Program-made: the position numbers and the translations under genes | In this document: piece after piece, positions 1 through 8,321 of the stretch | Layout of the letters: each line of letters begins with the position of its first letter | Numbering within the stretch: position 1 is the stretch's first letter | Assembly: GCF_029392895.1 (NCBI RefSeq) | Contig: NZ_CP114200.1 | Span: forward strand, 6,144,501 to 6,208,500 | Length of the DNA: 64,000 nucleotides | Source of the DNA: Streptomyces sp. 71268 | GTDB taxonomy: Bacteria; Actinomycetota; Actinomycetes; Streptomycetales; Streptomycetaceae | Direction: 5' to 3' | The notes under the pieces: model-generated | Told to the model about the DNA's origin: nothing | Database searches by the model: none | The model's input: only the letters and a program-made list of their open reading frames with translations

Positions 1-260
1 TGCACATGGACCTGGTCACGGCGTCGGCCACCACGAAGGTCGTCAACACCTGCACCAACCTGGGCGCGTTGGCCATGTTCACCGCCCAGGGCGCCGTCCT
101 GTGGTCCATCGCCGCCCCCATGGCCCTGTTCAACCTGGCCGGCGGCATGCTGGGCGCCCGCATGGCCCTCAAGCGGGGGAGCGGCTTCGTGCGCGTGGTG
201 CTGGTCGTGGTCGTGGTCACCCTGGTCTGCAAGCTGGGCTACGACCAGTGGGTGGCCTGA
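1..260 (+). CDS. TSUP (TauE/SafE) family permease, C-terminal part
   Basis: This is the C-terminal end of a multi-pass membrane protein that begins before the window. The visible ~85 residues contain two hydrophobic helices, a Gly-rich loop with LGARMALKRGS, and a final Val-rich helix followed by KLGYDQWVA. The KVVNTCTNLGALAMF and GARMALKRGS motifs are typical of the last part of TauE/SafE (TSUP) permeases, which export or import organosulfur compounds and sulfite. The substrate cannot be told from this fragment. The reading frame is open to the left edge, so no start is seen. Confidence 0.75.
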   Translation, partial: HMDLVTASATTKVVNTCTNLGALAMFTAQGAVLWSIAAPMALFNLAGGMLGARMALKRGSGFVRVVLVVVVVTLVCKLGYDQWVA

Positions 261-401
261 CTCGCGGGCTTGCGGACTCGCGCCAGCGGGGACGATTCTT
301 CGCGATCTTGGCGTGCGAGTTTTCGCAAGTCGGTGGCTGTGACGCTGTGTTGTCGGCAAGTGTGGTCTCGGTAATCGCCGATCGAGCGGGAGGCTTGCGC
401 G

Positions 402-925
402 ATGACTGACGTTCCCACCTTCCAGGAGCTGTTCACCGCCTGCCGGGAATCCGCACTTCACCTGGAGATGCGTGATGGCTACATGCGCAGTGAGGCGAAC
501 TTCCGGGCCTGGCAGAAGGGAGAGTACGGAGCGAAGGAGGCCGCCGACCCCACGCGTCCCTGGTTGAACCTCATGCGTGAGGTGACGGGACGTGGCGTGG
601 CGGGCGCCGGGCGCGCATCGTGTCGGAGCCGCTGAGCGAATACGTGCGCTACGAGTACGACGTGACGGCGGGCAACGTGGCGGGCGGCGAACAGGTCCGC
701 TGGCTGCCCCGGCGCCGGGCCACTGACCTGGCGCTGCCCGGGAACGACTTCTGGTTGTTCGACGGGGAGACGCTGCTGATCAACCACTTCGACGGGGAGG
801 GCGAGCTGACTCCGCAGGATGACAAGGAATTGATTACCGATCCCGCTGTGCTCAAGCTGTGCGCGACGGCGTTCGAAGCTGTGTGGGATCGGGCTACGCC
901 ACATGAAGATTACCGGCCAGCCTGA
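402..925 (+). pseudogene. DUF6879 family protein, split by a frameshift
   Basis: Two consecutive reading frames together make one DUF6879-like protein of about 175 residues, the usual family size. The first half (from ATG 402) carries FQELFTACRESALHLEMRDG and PWLNLMREV. The second half, in the frame of position 620, carries RRARIVSEPLSEYVRYEYD and NDFWLFDGETLLINHF. The join lies at about 597-606 (GTGGCGGGCGCCGGGCGCG), and a single added base would restore one ORF. The function of DUF6879 is unknown; it commonly sits next to XRE/DUF5753 regulators in Streptomyces, as here (931-1800). Alternatives are a sequencing error in GC-rich DNA or a true inactivating mutation. Confidence 0.7.
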
Positions 926-930
926 TCCCT

Positions 931-1800
931 GTGCTCGTCCGGGAAACTGATGCCGTGCCTTCGCCGTCATCCAGTGCCCAGGAAGCCAGGAGAGCCCTTG
1001 GCCAGCGCCTCCGGGAGATCCGGAAGGAAACTTCGCTCACGGCGAGAGCGCTGGCCAAGCGTGCCGGTTGGCACGAGTCGAAATGTTCCCGCCTTGAGAA
1101 CGGGAAGACCCGGCCCTCCGAGGAAGATCTGCGCGTATGGACACTGCACTGCGGAGCGCTGGACCAGCTCGATGGTCTCATTGCCTTTGTTCGCAACATG
1201 GAAGGCATGTACGTCGAGTGGCATCGCGCCATGCGCGGTGGTCTGCGCAGACTGCAGGAGAGTGACGTATCGCTCTACGAGGCGACCCGGAGATTCCGGA
1301 TCTACGAGCCGGGCGTCATCCCGGGGCTGCTGCAGACTCCTGGTTATGCTGCCGCGCTGATGGGCGACATCATAGATTTCCATCAACTGCCGGATGACTC
1401 CCGGGCCGCGGTCGCCGTTCGGATGGAGCGTCAACGCGTCCTTTGCCGCGGTGACCGCACCTTCGCGATGGTGCTTGAAGAGTCAGCGTTGCGGACCCGC
1501 ATCGGTGGAGCCGAAGTCATGGCGGCGCAGCTTGGCCACCTGTTGGTCGCAGCGTCGTTGCCGCGCGTCAGTTTGGGGATTATCCCGGCGAGCGTCGAAC
1601 GACGTATGTGTCCGGCAGAAGGGTTCTGGGTCTTTGACGATGACCGCGTGAAGGTTGAGCTTGTATCGGCTGAAGTGACAGTCACGCAACCTCAGGAAAT
1701 CGAGCTCTACGCCAGGACTTTCGCAGGGATGAGCGCACTGGCGGTTTACGGCGAGCAGGCCCGTGCGCTGATCGAGGACGCCCGCGCCGCGCTCGGGTGA
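931..1800 (+). CDS. XRE-family helix-turn-helix regulator with DUF5753 domain
   Basis: The protein has 289 residues. An N-terminal helix-turn-helix (about residues 18-75, with RALAKRAGWHESKCSRLENG) binds DNA. A DUF5753 domain fills the rest, recognisable from RIYEPGVIPGLLQTPGYA and the late FWVFDD segment. This is the standard Streptomyces architecture usually paired with a small DUF397 protein, which follows at 1908. Such pairs are thought to act as regulator/partner modules influencing development and antibiotic production, sometimes likened to toxin-antitoxin pairs. The GTG start at 931 lies 5 bases after the DUF6879 stop, so the two genes probably form one transcript. A later GTG at 955 is possible. 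Confidence 0.9.
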   Translation: MLVRETDAVPSPSSSAQEARRALGQRLREIRKETSLTARALAKRAGWHESKCSRLENGKTRPSEEDLRVWTLHCGALDQLDGLIAFVRNMEGMYVEWHRAMRGGLRRLQESDVSLYEATRRFRIYEPGVIPGLLQTPGYAAALMGDIIDFHQLPDDSRAAVAVRMERQRVLCRGDRTFAMVLEESALRTRIGGAEVMAAQLGHLLVAASLPRVSLGIIPASVERRMCPAEGFWVFDDDRVKVELVSAEVTVTQPQEIELYARTFAGMSALAVYGEQARALIEDARAALG

Positions 1801-1907
1801 AGCGGGCGCAAGTTCGCGCACATCCGTGGAGGCCCGCTGGTCCCGCTTCGTAGCTTCCTGCTCAGCGCGGCGCTGCCGAGCGTCGCCGAGCAGGAAGGAC
1901 GAAGCCG

Positions 1908-2165
1908 ATGACCTCAATCGACCTTTACGAACTCGACCTCTACGAACTCGACCTCCGCGACGCGCGGTTCAGCCCGCCCGCCGGCTGCGGCGGCAACCCG
2001 CCGGACGCTCCCGAGACGTGCGTGACGCTCGCGCCGATCCCGGGCGTGGCCGGTGCGTACGCGCTCGGTGACAGCAAGCGGCCCGGTGCCGAGCCGTTGC
2101 GGTTCACCGGAGCGGAGTTGCGGCGGGCGGGGATCGATCCGGCGCGGTTTCGCCCCTCCGCGTGA
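1908..2165 (+). CDS. DUF397 domain protein
   Basis: This small protein of 85 residues matches the DUF397 pattern: an N-terminal DLYELDL segment, CGGN, then VTLAPIPGVAGAYALGDSK and LRFTGAEL. DUF397 proteins are the usual partners of XRE/DUF5753 regulators in actinomycetes; the gene upstream encodes one. An oddity is the perfect tandem duplication of the DLYELD hexapeptide near the N-terminus, caused by a direct DNA repeat around 1918-1952. A good ribosome site (AGGAAGGA) precedes ATG 1908. The stop overlaps the start of the next gene by 4 bases, suggesting translational coupling. Confidence 0.85.
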   Translation: MTSIDLYELDLYELDLRDARFSPPAGCGGNPPDAPETCVTLAPIPGVAGAYALGDSKRPGAEPLRFTGAELRRAGIDPARFRPSA

Positions 2166-2569
2166 GCGGTGGTCGGCCGCCGCACTTCCACGCGTACTCC
2201 TGGGTCGGGCCCAAGCCCGACTTCGACCGGGAACGTGACCGGCGGCCCGAAAGCCCCGGGTTCGCGGCCTCGGAGTTGCCGCCGCTCCAGGTGGCGCACT
2301 GGCTGCGCAAGCCGGGGCGGCTGGTGCGGGCCACGTACCAGGGGCCACGCGAGGCGGCGGCGTGGCTGGCCGAGCGGGTGGCGGAGAACGTGGTCGTCGA
2401 GCGGCTGCGCCCGCCCCTGGACGCCCAGGTCACGCTGGCCGTCCAGACGCTGGGGTGGGGCGGCGACATCGGCTGGGGCGCCTACGTGGGCGGAACGCGG
2501 TTCCTGTCACTCGCGGTGGTCGCCTGCCCCAACCGGGCCGATCCCGGCGCCCGCTGCCCGCTTCGCTAG
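2162..2569 (+). CDS. Hypothetical protein downstream of DUF397
   Basis: This 135-residue protein is not recognised. The start is GTG 2162, which overlaps the DUF397 stop in a GTGA arrangement, so it is probably translated together with it. The sequence is soluble-looking, with HFHAYSWVGPKPDFDRER near the N-terminus and a Gly-rich centre (LGWGGDIGWGAYVGG). There are no membrane segments or signal peptide. A strong 14-bp hairpin follows 30 bases after the stop, marking the end of the operon begun by the XRE gene. Confidence 0.6.
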   Translation: MSGGRPPHFHAYSWVGPKPDFDRERDRRPESPGFAASELPPLQVAHWLRKPGRLVRATYQGPREAAAWLAERVAENVVVERLRPPLDAQVTLAVQTLGWGGDIGWGAYVGGTRFLSLAVVACPNRADPGARCPLR

Positions 2570-2599
2570 CCCGACGACGTGGCCCGTCAGCCTTCCCCC

Positions 2600-2631
2600 G
2601 TGACCGCCCCGTATGCGTACGGGGCGGTCAC
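2600..2631 (+). terminator. Intrinsic hairpin terminator after the XRE-DUF397 operon
   Basis: A perfect 14-bp inverted repeat, GTGACCGCCCCGTA and TACGGGGCGGTCAC, is separated by the 4-base loop TGCG. There is no T-run, as is common in Streptomyces terminators. It lies just after the stop at 2569. Confidence 0.8.
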
Positions 2632-2806
2632 GGAGCGGCATGCTCCGCCACAAGCGGCTGAAACGGAGGTAATCGGTCCGCGCGCGAGTAAAAGGATCAG
2701 CCGCGTGGCACTACTTTCCGTAGTTGATCGCTCGCGCGGCGACCGGCCGGGTGGGAACTCCGATCGGCCGAGTTGACGTGCGCAAGACCGTTCTTCCTGG
2801 AGGTGT

Positions 2807-3271
2807 GTGGTGACCTTGGCGCCCCAAGGCCCGTCCGGTCTAGCTGGCGATACGGACCAAGCCGCCGTAGCGTACGACCGATTTGATTACACGCCGTATC
2901 CGAAAAGCGTACTGCGGGCCCGTAAGCGCGCCGCGCGGCTCGTCGCGGAGTGGGGGCTGCCGGCCCTCGCCGACGACGTGGCCCTGGTCGTCTCCGAGCT
3001 GGCGAGCAACGCCGTGCTGCACGGCGCGTTGCGCGGCCGGCTGTTCCGCGTGCAGCTCACGCTCACCGAGGCGGTGCTACGGATCGCCGTCAGCGACCCG
3101 AAGGGCGAGCGGCTGCCGCGGACCAGACAGCCCGGGCCCGACGACAAGTTCGGGCGGGGGCTGCTCATCGTGGACGCGCTCGCGGCCCGGTGGGGCGTGC
3201 GGGAGCGCACGATCGGCAAGGACGTGTGGGCGGAGTTCGATGTGGCGCGGGGCGCGCGACCTCGCGGCTAG
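2807..3271 (+). CDS. ATP-binding regulatory protein (RsbW/SpoIIAB-like HATPase)
   Basis: This ~154-residue single-domain GHKL ATPase carries the N-box ELASNAVLHG at about residues 64-73 and a G-box FGRGLLIVDALA at about 121-132. In Streptomyces such stand-alone HATPase_c proteins are anti-sigma-factor-like kinases or partners of signalling proteins, and very many paralogues exist. The start could be GTG 2807 or GTG 2810; the second is better spaced from CTGGAGG. A second member of the family is encoded at 6874. The gene stands alone and ends at a strong hairpin. Confidence 0.85.
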   Translation: MVTLAPQGPSGLAGDTDQAAVAYDRFDYTPYPKSVLRARKRAARLVAEWGLPALADDVALVVSELASNAVLHGALRGRLFRVQLTLTEAVLRIAVSDPKGERLPRTRQPGPDDKFGRGLLIVDALAARWGVRERTIGKDVWAEFDVARGARPRG

Positions 3272-3281
3272 ACCACGGCAA

Positions 3282-3309
3282 CGGGCCCCCGCCGTGCGGC
3301 GGGGGCCCG
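3282..3309 (+). terminator. Intrinsic hairpin terminator
   Basis: A perfect 12-bp stem (CGGGCCCCCGCC and GGCGGGGGCCCG) with a GTGC loop sits 10 bases after the stop of the ATPase gene at 3271, followed by CCCTTTCC. It may also serve the convergent NmrA gene ending at 3395. Confidence 0.85.
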
Positions 3310-3394
3310 CCCCTTTCCCACCGCGCCCCGCACGGCCGCCCGGCGCCGCTCCGCACTGCTCGGCGCCGTGCCGCGCGGGCGCGTGGGGCCCGGG

Positions 3395-4258
3395 TCACGC
3401 CGTGGGCTTGGCCCACGCGCCGGAGGCGGCCGTTGCCTCGATGTAGCCGGCGATGTCGCGCGGCTCGCGCCCGAGCACGCGTTGGACGCCGTCCGCGAGA
3501 CGGGCGTTCCCGCCGTCGCGGATCACGGCGAACAGCCGCCGCAACACCTCGACGAAGTGCGGGTCCGTCCCCGCCTGCGTCAACTCGGCGGTGAACCGCT
3601 CCTCGTCGAGCGCGGTGTAGCGGATCTCCCGGCCGGCGGCCCGGGAGATCTCCGCGACGACGTCCCCGAACGTCAGCAGCCTCGGCCCCGTCAGTTCGTA
3701 CGTCTGCCCGGAGTGTCCGTCCTCGGTCAGCGTCGCCACCGCCACGTCGGCGATGTCCTCGACGTCGATGAACGGCTCCTGGCCGTCCCCGGTCGACAAC
3801 CGCACGTCACCGGCCAGAATCGACGGCAGGAAGAAGTCCTCGCTGAAGTTCTGCGCGAACCAACTCGGCCGCAGCACCGTCCACTCGGCCACCCCGGACT
3901 CCCGGACCGCCCGCTCGCCGTCGATGACCGGCTCCGACTCGCGCGCCGACAGCAGCACGACGCGCCGTACGCCTGCGGCCACGGCGCGCGTCGCGAACGC
4001 CCGTACCGCGCTCGCCGACTCCGGGCTCGTCAGCTCGCCGGGCGGCACCAGGTACACCGCGCCCACCCCCGCGAGGGCCGGGTCCCAGGTGTCCTCCTCC
4101 TCCCAGACGAAGCGCTGCCGCCCGCCCTCGGCGGACCGCGACGCCACCCGTACGGCCAGGCCACGCTCCCGCAGTCGCTCCACCACGCGGCGACCGGTCT
4201 TGCCAGTCCCGCCCAACACCAGAAAGTCGCTGTCCCGCAGCAGACCGTTGTCCGTCAT
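3395..4258 (-). CDS. NmrA-like NAD(P)-binding oxidoreductase
   Basis: This 287-residue atypical short-chain dehydrogenase has the N-terminal nucleotide motif FLVLGGTGKTGRRVVERL and an NmrA-like core including VRRVVLLSARESEP and WTVLRPSWFAQNF. Relatives are NAD(P)H-sensing regulators or quinone and ergot-type reductases; the substrate is unknown. The gene is divergent from an AraC regulator at 4386 with a shared 127-bp spacer, so that regulator probably controls it. It is clearly related to the second NmrA protein at 39853-40767, which shares VLRPSWF-QNF. Confidence 0.88.
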   Translation of the reverse strand: MTDNGLLRDSDFLVLGGTGKTGRRVVERLRERGLAVRVASRSAEGGRQRFVWEEEDTWDPALAGVGAVYLVPPGELTSPESASAVRAFATRAVAAGVRRVVLLSARESEPVIDGERAVRESGVAEWTVLRPSWFAQNFSEDFFLPSILAGDVRLSTGDGQEPFIDVEDIADVAVATLTEDGHSGQTYELTGPRLLTFGDVVAEISRAAGREIRYTALDEERFTAELTQAGTDPHFVEVLRRLFAVIRDGGNARLADGVQRVLGREPRDIAGYIEATAASGAWAKPTA

Positions 4259-4373
4259 GCCGCCCAGTCAACCGGCGCGCGCTGGGGGCGACCATGGTCG
4301 AAAGGCTCGCCGGCATGTCCGTTCGTCCACCCCGCGCGCGGAAATCCGTCCGCACCGCGCACAGACGTCCGTT

Positions 4374-4385
4374 TACGCTGACGCC
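4374..4385 (+). promoter_or_regulatory. Promoter -10 element for a leaderless AraC mRNA
   Basis: TACGCT (4374-4379) lies exactly 6 nt before ATG 4386, and no ribosome-binding site precedes the start. The spacing places transcription start at or next to the A of ATG. No convincing -35 box is seen. Confidence 0.55.
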
Positions 4386-5411
4386 ATGGACGCGCTCGCT
4401 GATCTCCTGAACGAGGCACGGGCCCGCGGGGCTCTCTTCCACCAGTCCATCCTGGCCCCGCCCTGGTCGTTGCGGTTTCTGCACGGCGCGCCCCTCGCGC
4501 TGGTCACCATGGTGCGCGGCGACGCCTGGATCACGCCCGGCGGCGCGGCCCCGGTGGCGCTGCGGGCCGGCGACATCGCGATCGTGCGCGGGCCGCAGCC
4601 GTACACGGTCTCGGACCGCGCCGGCGTCCCGCCCCAGGTGTTGGTCCACAACGACGACCACTGCACCACGCCGACCGGCGAGGACGTCAGCCAGGCGCTG
4701 ACGCTGGGGGTGCGGACGTACGGGAACAGCCGGGCGGGGGAGGGGCTGTTGCTCAGCGGCGCGTACCAACTCCCCAGCGACGTGGGCGAGCGGCTGCTCG
4801 CCGCGCTGCCCCCGCTGCTCGTGCTCACCGAGGAGTGCTGGGACTGCCCGCTGATGCCGTTCGTCGCGGAGGAGGTCGCGCGCGACGAGCCGGGCCAACA
4901 GGTCGTCCTGGACCGGATGCTCGACCTGTTGCTCATCTCGACGCTGCGGGCCTGGTTCGCCCGCCCGGAGGCCGAGGCCCCCGCCTGGTACCGGGCGCAC
5001 GGCGATCCGGTGGTGGGGCGGGCGCTGCACCTGCTGCACGACAACCCGGCGCACCCGTGGACCGTCGTCGAACTCGCCGCCAAGACCGGCGTCTCGCGCG
5101 CCGCCCTCGCCCGCCGCTTCACCGCGCTCGTCGGCGAGCCGCCGATGACGTACCTGACCGGCTGGCGCATGGCGCTCGCCGCGGATCTGCTGCGCGAGCC
5201 GGACATGACGGTGGAGCGCGCCGCGCGCCGGGTCGGGTACGCCAACGCCTTCGCTCTGAGCGTGGCGTTCAAGCGGGTGCGCGGCGTGAGCCCGAGCGCC
5301 CACCGGGCCCGCGCCCAGCGCTCCCGGCCCGCCCAGCCACCGCGTACCACCCCGGCGGCCCCGCGCGAGGCCGCTTCCCCGGCCCCGGCGTCACCGGCCT
5401 CGCGCGTCTGA
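4386..5411 (+). CDS. AraC-family regulator with N-terminal cupin domain
   Basis: The protein has 341 residues. The N-terminal half (about 10-190) is a cupin-type sensing domain with APWSLRFLHG and LRAGDIAIVRGP. The C-terminal AraC domain has two helix-turn-helix units, seen in WTVVELAAKTGVSRAALARR and VERAARRVGYANAFALSVAF. An Arg/Pro/Ala-rich tail of about 35 residues follows. This class (AraC with Cupin_6) usually controls a divergently placed oxidoreductase, here the NmrA-like gene at 3395-4258. The start ATG has no Shine-Dalgarno and a TACGCT element 6 nt upstream, so the mRNA is likely leaderless. Confidence 0.9.
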   Translation: MDALADLLNEARARGALFHQSILAPPWSLRFLHGAPLALVTMVRGDAWITPGGAAPVALRAGDIAIVRGPQPYTVSDRAGVPPQVLVHNDDHCTTPTGEDVSQALTLGVRTYGNSRAGEGLLLSGAYQLPSDVGERLLAALPPLLVLTEECWDCPLMPFVAEEVARDEPGQQVVLDRMLDLLLISTLRAWFARPEAEAPAWYRAHGDPVVGRALHLLHDNPAHPWTVVELAAKTGVSRAALARRFTALVGEPPMTYLTGWRMALAADLLREPDMTVERAARRVGYANAFALSVAFKRVRGVSPSAHRARAQRSRPAQPPRTTPAAPREAASPAPASPASRV

Positions 5412-5576
5412 CCCCGCGGTAGCCGCGCCACCGGCACCGTGGCTCGCGCCGCCACCGGACCCGGCACCTGCCCCGCGACCGTCCCCGGGCCCCTCCGTAC
5501 CGCTCGGCCGACGCGGCGGCCGAGCGCGGCCCAGCGCGGCCGCGCGCGGGCGCGTGTGCGAGCGGCCGCGAGTGGA

Positions 5577-6545
5577 CTACAGCCAGCCGCGCCGGGCCGC
5601 CTGGAGACCCGCCTGGAAGCGGGTCTGGGCGCCCATCAGGGCCATGAGCTGGGCGACGCGGCGGGTCATGGTGCGCTGCGTGATGCCCAGCGTGCGCATG
5701 ATCGACGCGTCCTTCATGCCGCTGGCGAGCATGCTCAGCAGTTCCCGGTCCCGCTCGTCCAGCGGGCTGTCGGCCGGGGCGCTGACGCCGATCGGCGCGG
5801 CCCGCTCCCACATCAGGTCGAAGCACGTGACGATCGCCGTCAGCAGCGGCGACGGGCGCACCACGATCGCGGCCGAGGACTCGCTCGCCTCCAGGACCAG
5901 TGGGATCACGGCGCTGGAGCGGTCCGCGATCAGCATCTTGAGTCGCGCCACCGGCAGGCTCCGCGCCTGCTCGCCCTTGGCGACGCAGGACCAGACGAAC
6001 TCCATCCGGCCCGGCATCTCCAGCGCCGACGCGTCGTAGATGACCCGGCACTCGACGCCGCGCCGCAGCAACTGGTCCTCGATGGGGTTGTCGTTGGCCG
6101 TCGCGCTGAAGTACGGCGGGCAGTCGACCACCAGCATCTCCCGCTCCGCGCCGAGCTGGAGCTGCTCGACCCGGTCCCGCATCGCGAGTGGGCCCTCGAC
6201 CAGCTCGATGAGGTCCCCGGGGCTGTTCGCGGTCGCTCCCTGGTAGCGCACGGCCAGCTCCCGCAGGTGCCCGCGCAACTCCTCCAGCTCCTGGTGGCGC
6301 CGCTCGGCGAGGGCGTCGAAGGCCGCGCCGGGCGGGGCGGCGGTGTAGCGGGCGGGCCGGCCCCCGATCCTGGCGATCAGGCCCGACTCTACCAGCCGCC
6401 GCAGGGCGGGGCGGACCTGGGCCGGGGTCGCCCCGACGGCTTCGGCGAGTTGGGTCGTGGTGCAGCGAGGGGTGGACAGCACATGCAGATACAGGGCGCT
6501 CTCGGTGGCGCCGAGACCCACGGGTTCCAGCAGCGCATCCGGCAT
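5577..6545 (-). CDS. LuxR-type regulator with N-terminal TrmB-like helix-turn-helix
   Basis: This 322-residue regulator has two DNA-binding modules. The N-terminal TrmB-like winged helix has TTQLAEAVGATPAQVRPAL followed by ESGLIARIGGRPARY. The C-terminal LuxR helix-turn-helix spans the segment from ERDRELLSMLASGMKDASIM to TMTRRVAQLM. The middle resembles a phospholipase-D-like sensing fold seen in such Streptomyces regulators. The start is chosen at ATG 6545 (MPDALLEPVG); an upstream start would add a low-quality 21-residue leader. The gene is divergent from the ATPase at 6874, and the spacer contains palindromes (see 6584-6698). The target is unknown. Confidence 0.85.
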   Translation of the reverse strand: MPDALLEPVGLGATESALYLHVLSTPRCTTTQLAEAVGATPAQVRPALRRLVESGLIARIGGRPARYTAAPPGAAFDALAERRHQELEELRGHLRELAVRYQGATANSPGDLIELVEGPLAMRDRVEQLQLGAEREMLVVDCPPYFSATANDNPIEDQLLRRGVECRVIYDASALEMPGRMEFVWSCVAKGEQARSLPVARLKMLIADRSSAVIPLVLEASESSAAIVVRPSPLLTAIVTCFDLMWERAAPIGVSAPADSPLDERDRELLSMLASGMKDASIMRTLGITQRTMTRRVAQLMALMGAQTRFQAGLQAARRGWL

Positions 6546-6583
6546 CGGCCCAGCATAGGAAGGGCGAGCGCGGGCGGCTAGTT

Positions 6584-6698
6584 GTGGCCATCGGCCACCT
6601 TTCGGCATTCCGGCCGATGGGTATCCACGCTACGGTGCACCAGATTCCACCTGCCCGATTCATCCTGGCCAACGAAGTCTGAGCCAACCATTTGGCCA
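6584..6698. promoter_or_regulatory. TGGCCA palindromes in the divergent LuxR/ATPase spacer
   Basis: The 328-bp spacer 6546-6873 contains no gene. It holds GTGGCC-ATC-GGCCAC (6584-6598) and a wider inverted repeat TGGCCAA (6666-6672) / TTGGCCA (6692-6698). The shared TGGCC core suggests binding sites for one dimeric regulator, possibly the LuxR-type protein itself. This is inference from symmetry only. Confidence 0.4.
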
Positions 6699-6873
6699 CT
6701 GGTCTGGACCGATGACGCGGAGCCGCTCGCACCACCCGATGACGTTCGACCCGACGCCCACGGGAGGCCCGCCAGACGCCTGGCGGACGCCGACCGTACG
6801 CGGGAAGGACGCGTGAGGAACGTGATGCCGACGTGGACGACGTGGGGGACGTGAAGGATGTGAACCCGGCGCC

Positions 6874-7305
6874 ATGACCGCCACGAAAGCGCCCAGCCTC
6901 GCGCAGCGGCGCCTCACCCTGCCCACCGTCCCCGCCTCCGTGCCGCTCGCGCGGCGCGAGGCCCGGAAGCTGCTGGCCGACTGGCTGACCGAGGCCGACG
7001 AGGCGCTGGCCGACGCCGCGCTGCTCGCCCTCAGCGAGCTGGTCACCAACAGCGTCCGGCACGCCGCGATCACCTCGCCGCTGGCCGACGTCCTCCTCGC
7101 CCTCACGCCGGAGGTGCTGATCATCGCCGTGCACGACCGGCACCCCGCCATCCCCGCGCCGCGCTCGCGAGCCCACGCCGACGGAGGCGGCGGCCGGGGC
7201 CTGGCCATCGTCGCCGCCCTGGCCGAGGAGGCCGGCGGCGAACTGCGCGTGGTGGCCGACGCGGACGCGCTCGGCAAGACGAGCACGGTCCGCCTGCCGC
7301 GCTAG
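6874..7305 (+). CDS. ATP-binding regulatory protein (RsbW-like HATPase)
   Basis: This 143-residue GHKL ATPase carries the N-box ALSELVTNSVRHAA and the G-box GGGGRGLAIVAALAEEAGG. It belongs to the same family as the protein at 2807-3271. Such proteins act as anti-sigma or serine-kinase-type regulators in the cytosol. It is divergent from the LuxR regulator and stops 16 bases before the convergent DUF4259 gene. No partner anti-anti-sigma gene is adjacent. Confidence 0.85.
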   Translation: MTATKAPSLAQRRLTLPTVPASVPLARREARKLLADWLTEADEALADAALLALSELVTNSVRHAAITSPLADVLLALTPEVLIIAVHDRHPAIPAPRSRAHADGGGGRGLAIVAALAEEAGGELRVVADADALGKTSTVRLPR

Positions 7306-7321
7306 GGCTCTGCCGCCCCGC

Positions 7322-7702
7322 TCAGCCCCGCGCCGCGGCCGCCTCGGCGACCTCGGTCAACTGGTCGAAGGTGCGCACGAGCACCGCGCGCCGCTCGTCC
7401 TTGAACCCCTCCGACGGCTCCAGCCCGTCGATGGTCCGCTCCCAGACGGCTGTGAAGTGGTCCTTCCACCCCTCGATCACCTCGGGCCGTGGCAGGCGCT
7501 CGGCCCCGTAACCGGCCCGCGTGAGGACGTACAGCAGCTCCAGGTCGCACGGCACCACGTTGCCCCGGTACTCGTCCGGCTCCAGCTCCACGGGGTCGCC
7601 GGCCATCGCGTCGGCCACCCCGGCGACGATCCGGTCGACGAACTCCGCCAGGTGCTCGGCCGACGTGTCGTTCTCGAAGTTCCCACTGCCCCACGTGCCC
7701 AT
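7322..7702 (-). CDS. DUF4259 domain protein
   Basis: This 126-residue protein starts with the diagnostic MGTWGSGNFENDTSAEHL of DUF4259. The start is set at ATG 7702 because that methionine begins the domain; the longer frame adds an unconserved leader. DUF4259 proteins are small soluble proteins of unknown function, and some are suspected immunity-type proteins. No toxin gene is adjacent, so the role is open. Confidence 0.85.
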   Translation of the reverse strand: MGTWGSGNFENDTSAEHLAEFVDRIVAGVADAMAGDPVELEPDEYRGNVVPCDLELLYVLTRAGYGAERLPRPEVIEGWKDHFTAVWERTIDGLEPSEGFKDERRAVLVRTFDQLTEVAEAAAARG

Positions 7703-7781
7703 GCGGGCCCTCCCCGTTCGAGCCGTCCGTGCTTCGGTAGGGCTCCAGCTCACCACGGGGGTCTGACAGTCACGTGACCGG

Positions 7782-8126
7782 TCAGGGTTCGAGCGCGCAG
7801 TCGGGGGTCGCGGTCACCGCCGTCAGCAGGACCACCGAGTCCTCCACGGCGAGCAGTGAGTTCCGCTCGTGCGGGATGGCCTGCATCTGGCCGGCGATCA
7901 GGTCGCGGTCGCCGCTCTCGCTGCCCGTCAGCCGCACGTGGCCGTGCAGCACCTGGAGGCTGGCCGCGGGCGGGGCGTTGTGCTCGTCCAGCTCCGTGCC
8001 GGTGACCAGCGCGATCAGGCTCTGCCGCAGTGGCCCGTCGTGCAGGAACAGGTGCGCGCTGCGCCCGTGCGCCTCCATCCGCGCCCGGTCGAGATGGTCA
8101 CGGGCCAGTGCGGTGAGGTCGTCCAT
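7782..8126 (-). CDS. Small cupin-fold protein
   Basis: This 114-residue protein from ATG 8126 (MDDLTALARDHLDRA) has a single cupin barrel. The core elements are RQSLIALVTGTELDEHNAPP and VLHGHVRLTG, with a late beta strand around QMQAIPHERNSLLAVEDSVV. The H and E of the EHNAPP segment and the late PHER histidine resemble cupin metal ligands. The function is unknown; relatives are often annotated as LuxR-associated or stress cupins. It is divergent from cutA. Confidence 0.8.
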   Translation of the reverse strand: MDDLTALARDHLDRARMEAHGRSAHLFLHDGPLRQSLIALVTGTELDEHNAPPAASLQVLHGHVRLTGSESGDRDLIAGQMQAIPHERNSLLAVEDSVVLLTAVTATPDCALEP

Positions 8127-8321
8127 GGACCGTCCTTTCGCTGCGCTCCGCGTGCCGCTTTGGTGGTATTTGACCGTACCGCGAGCCCGGATGGCCCGCG
8201 CGGCTACCGTGGTACCCCGCGTGTGCGTCCGCATGCCACGTTCCCCGCCGCCACCGCCCGGGAGTGCGGTCGGAGGCGGCGGGTAGCCGGACCGTCAGCC
8301 CGAGCCGAAGGAGCCGTACCC

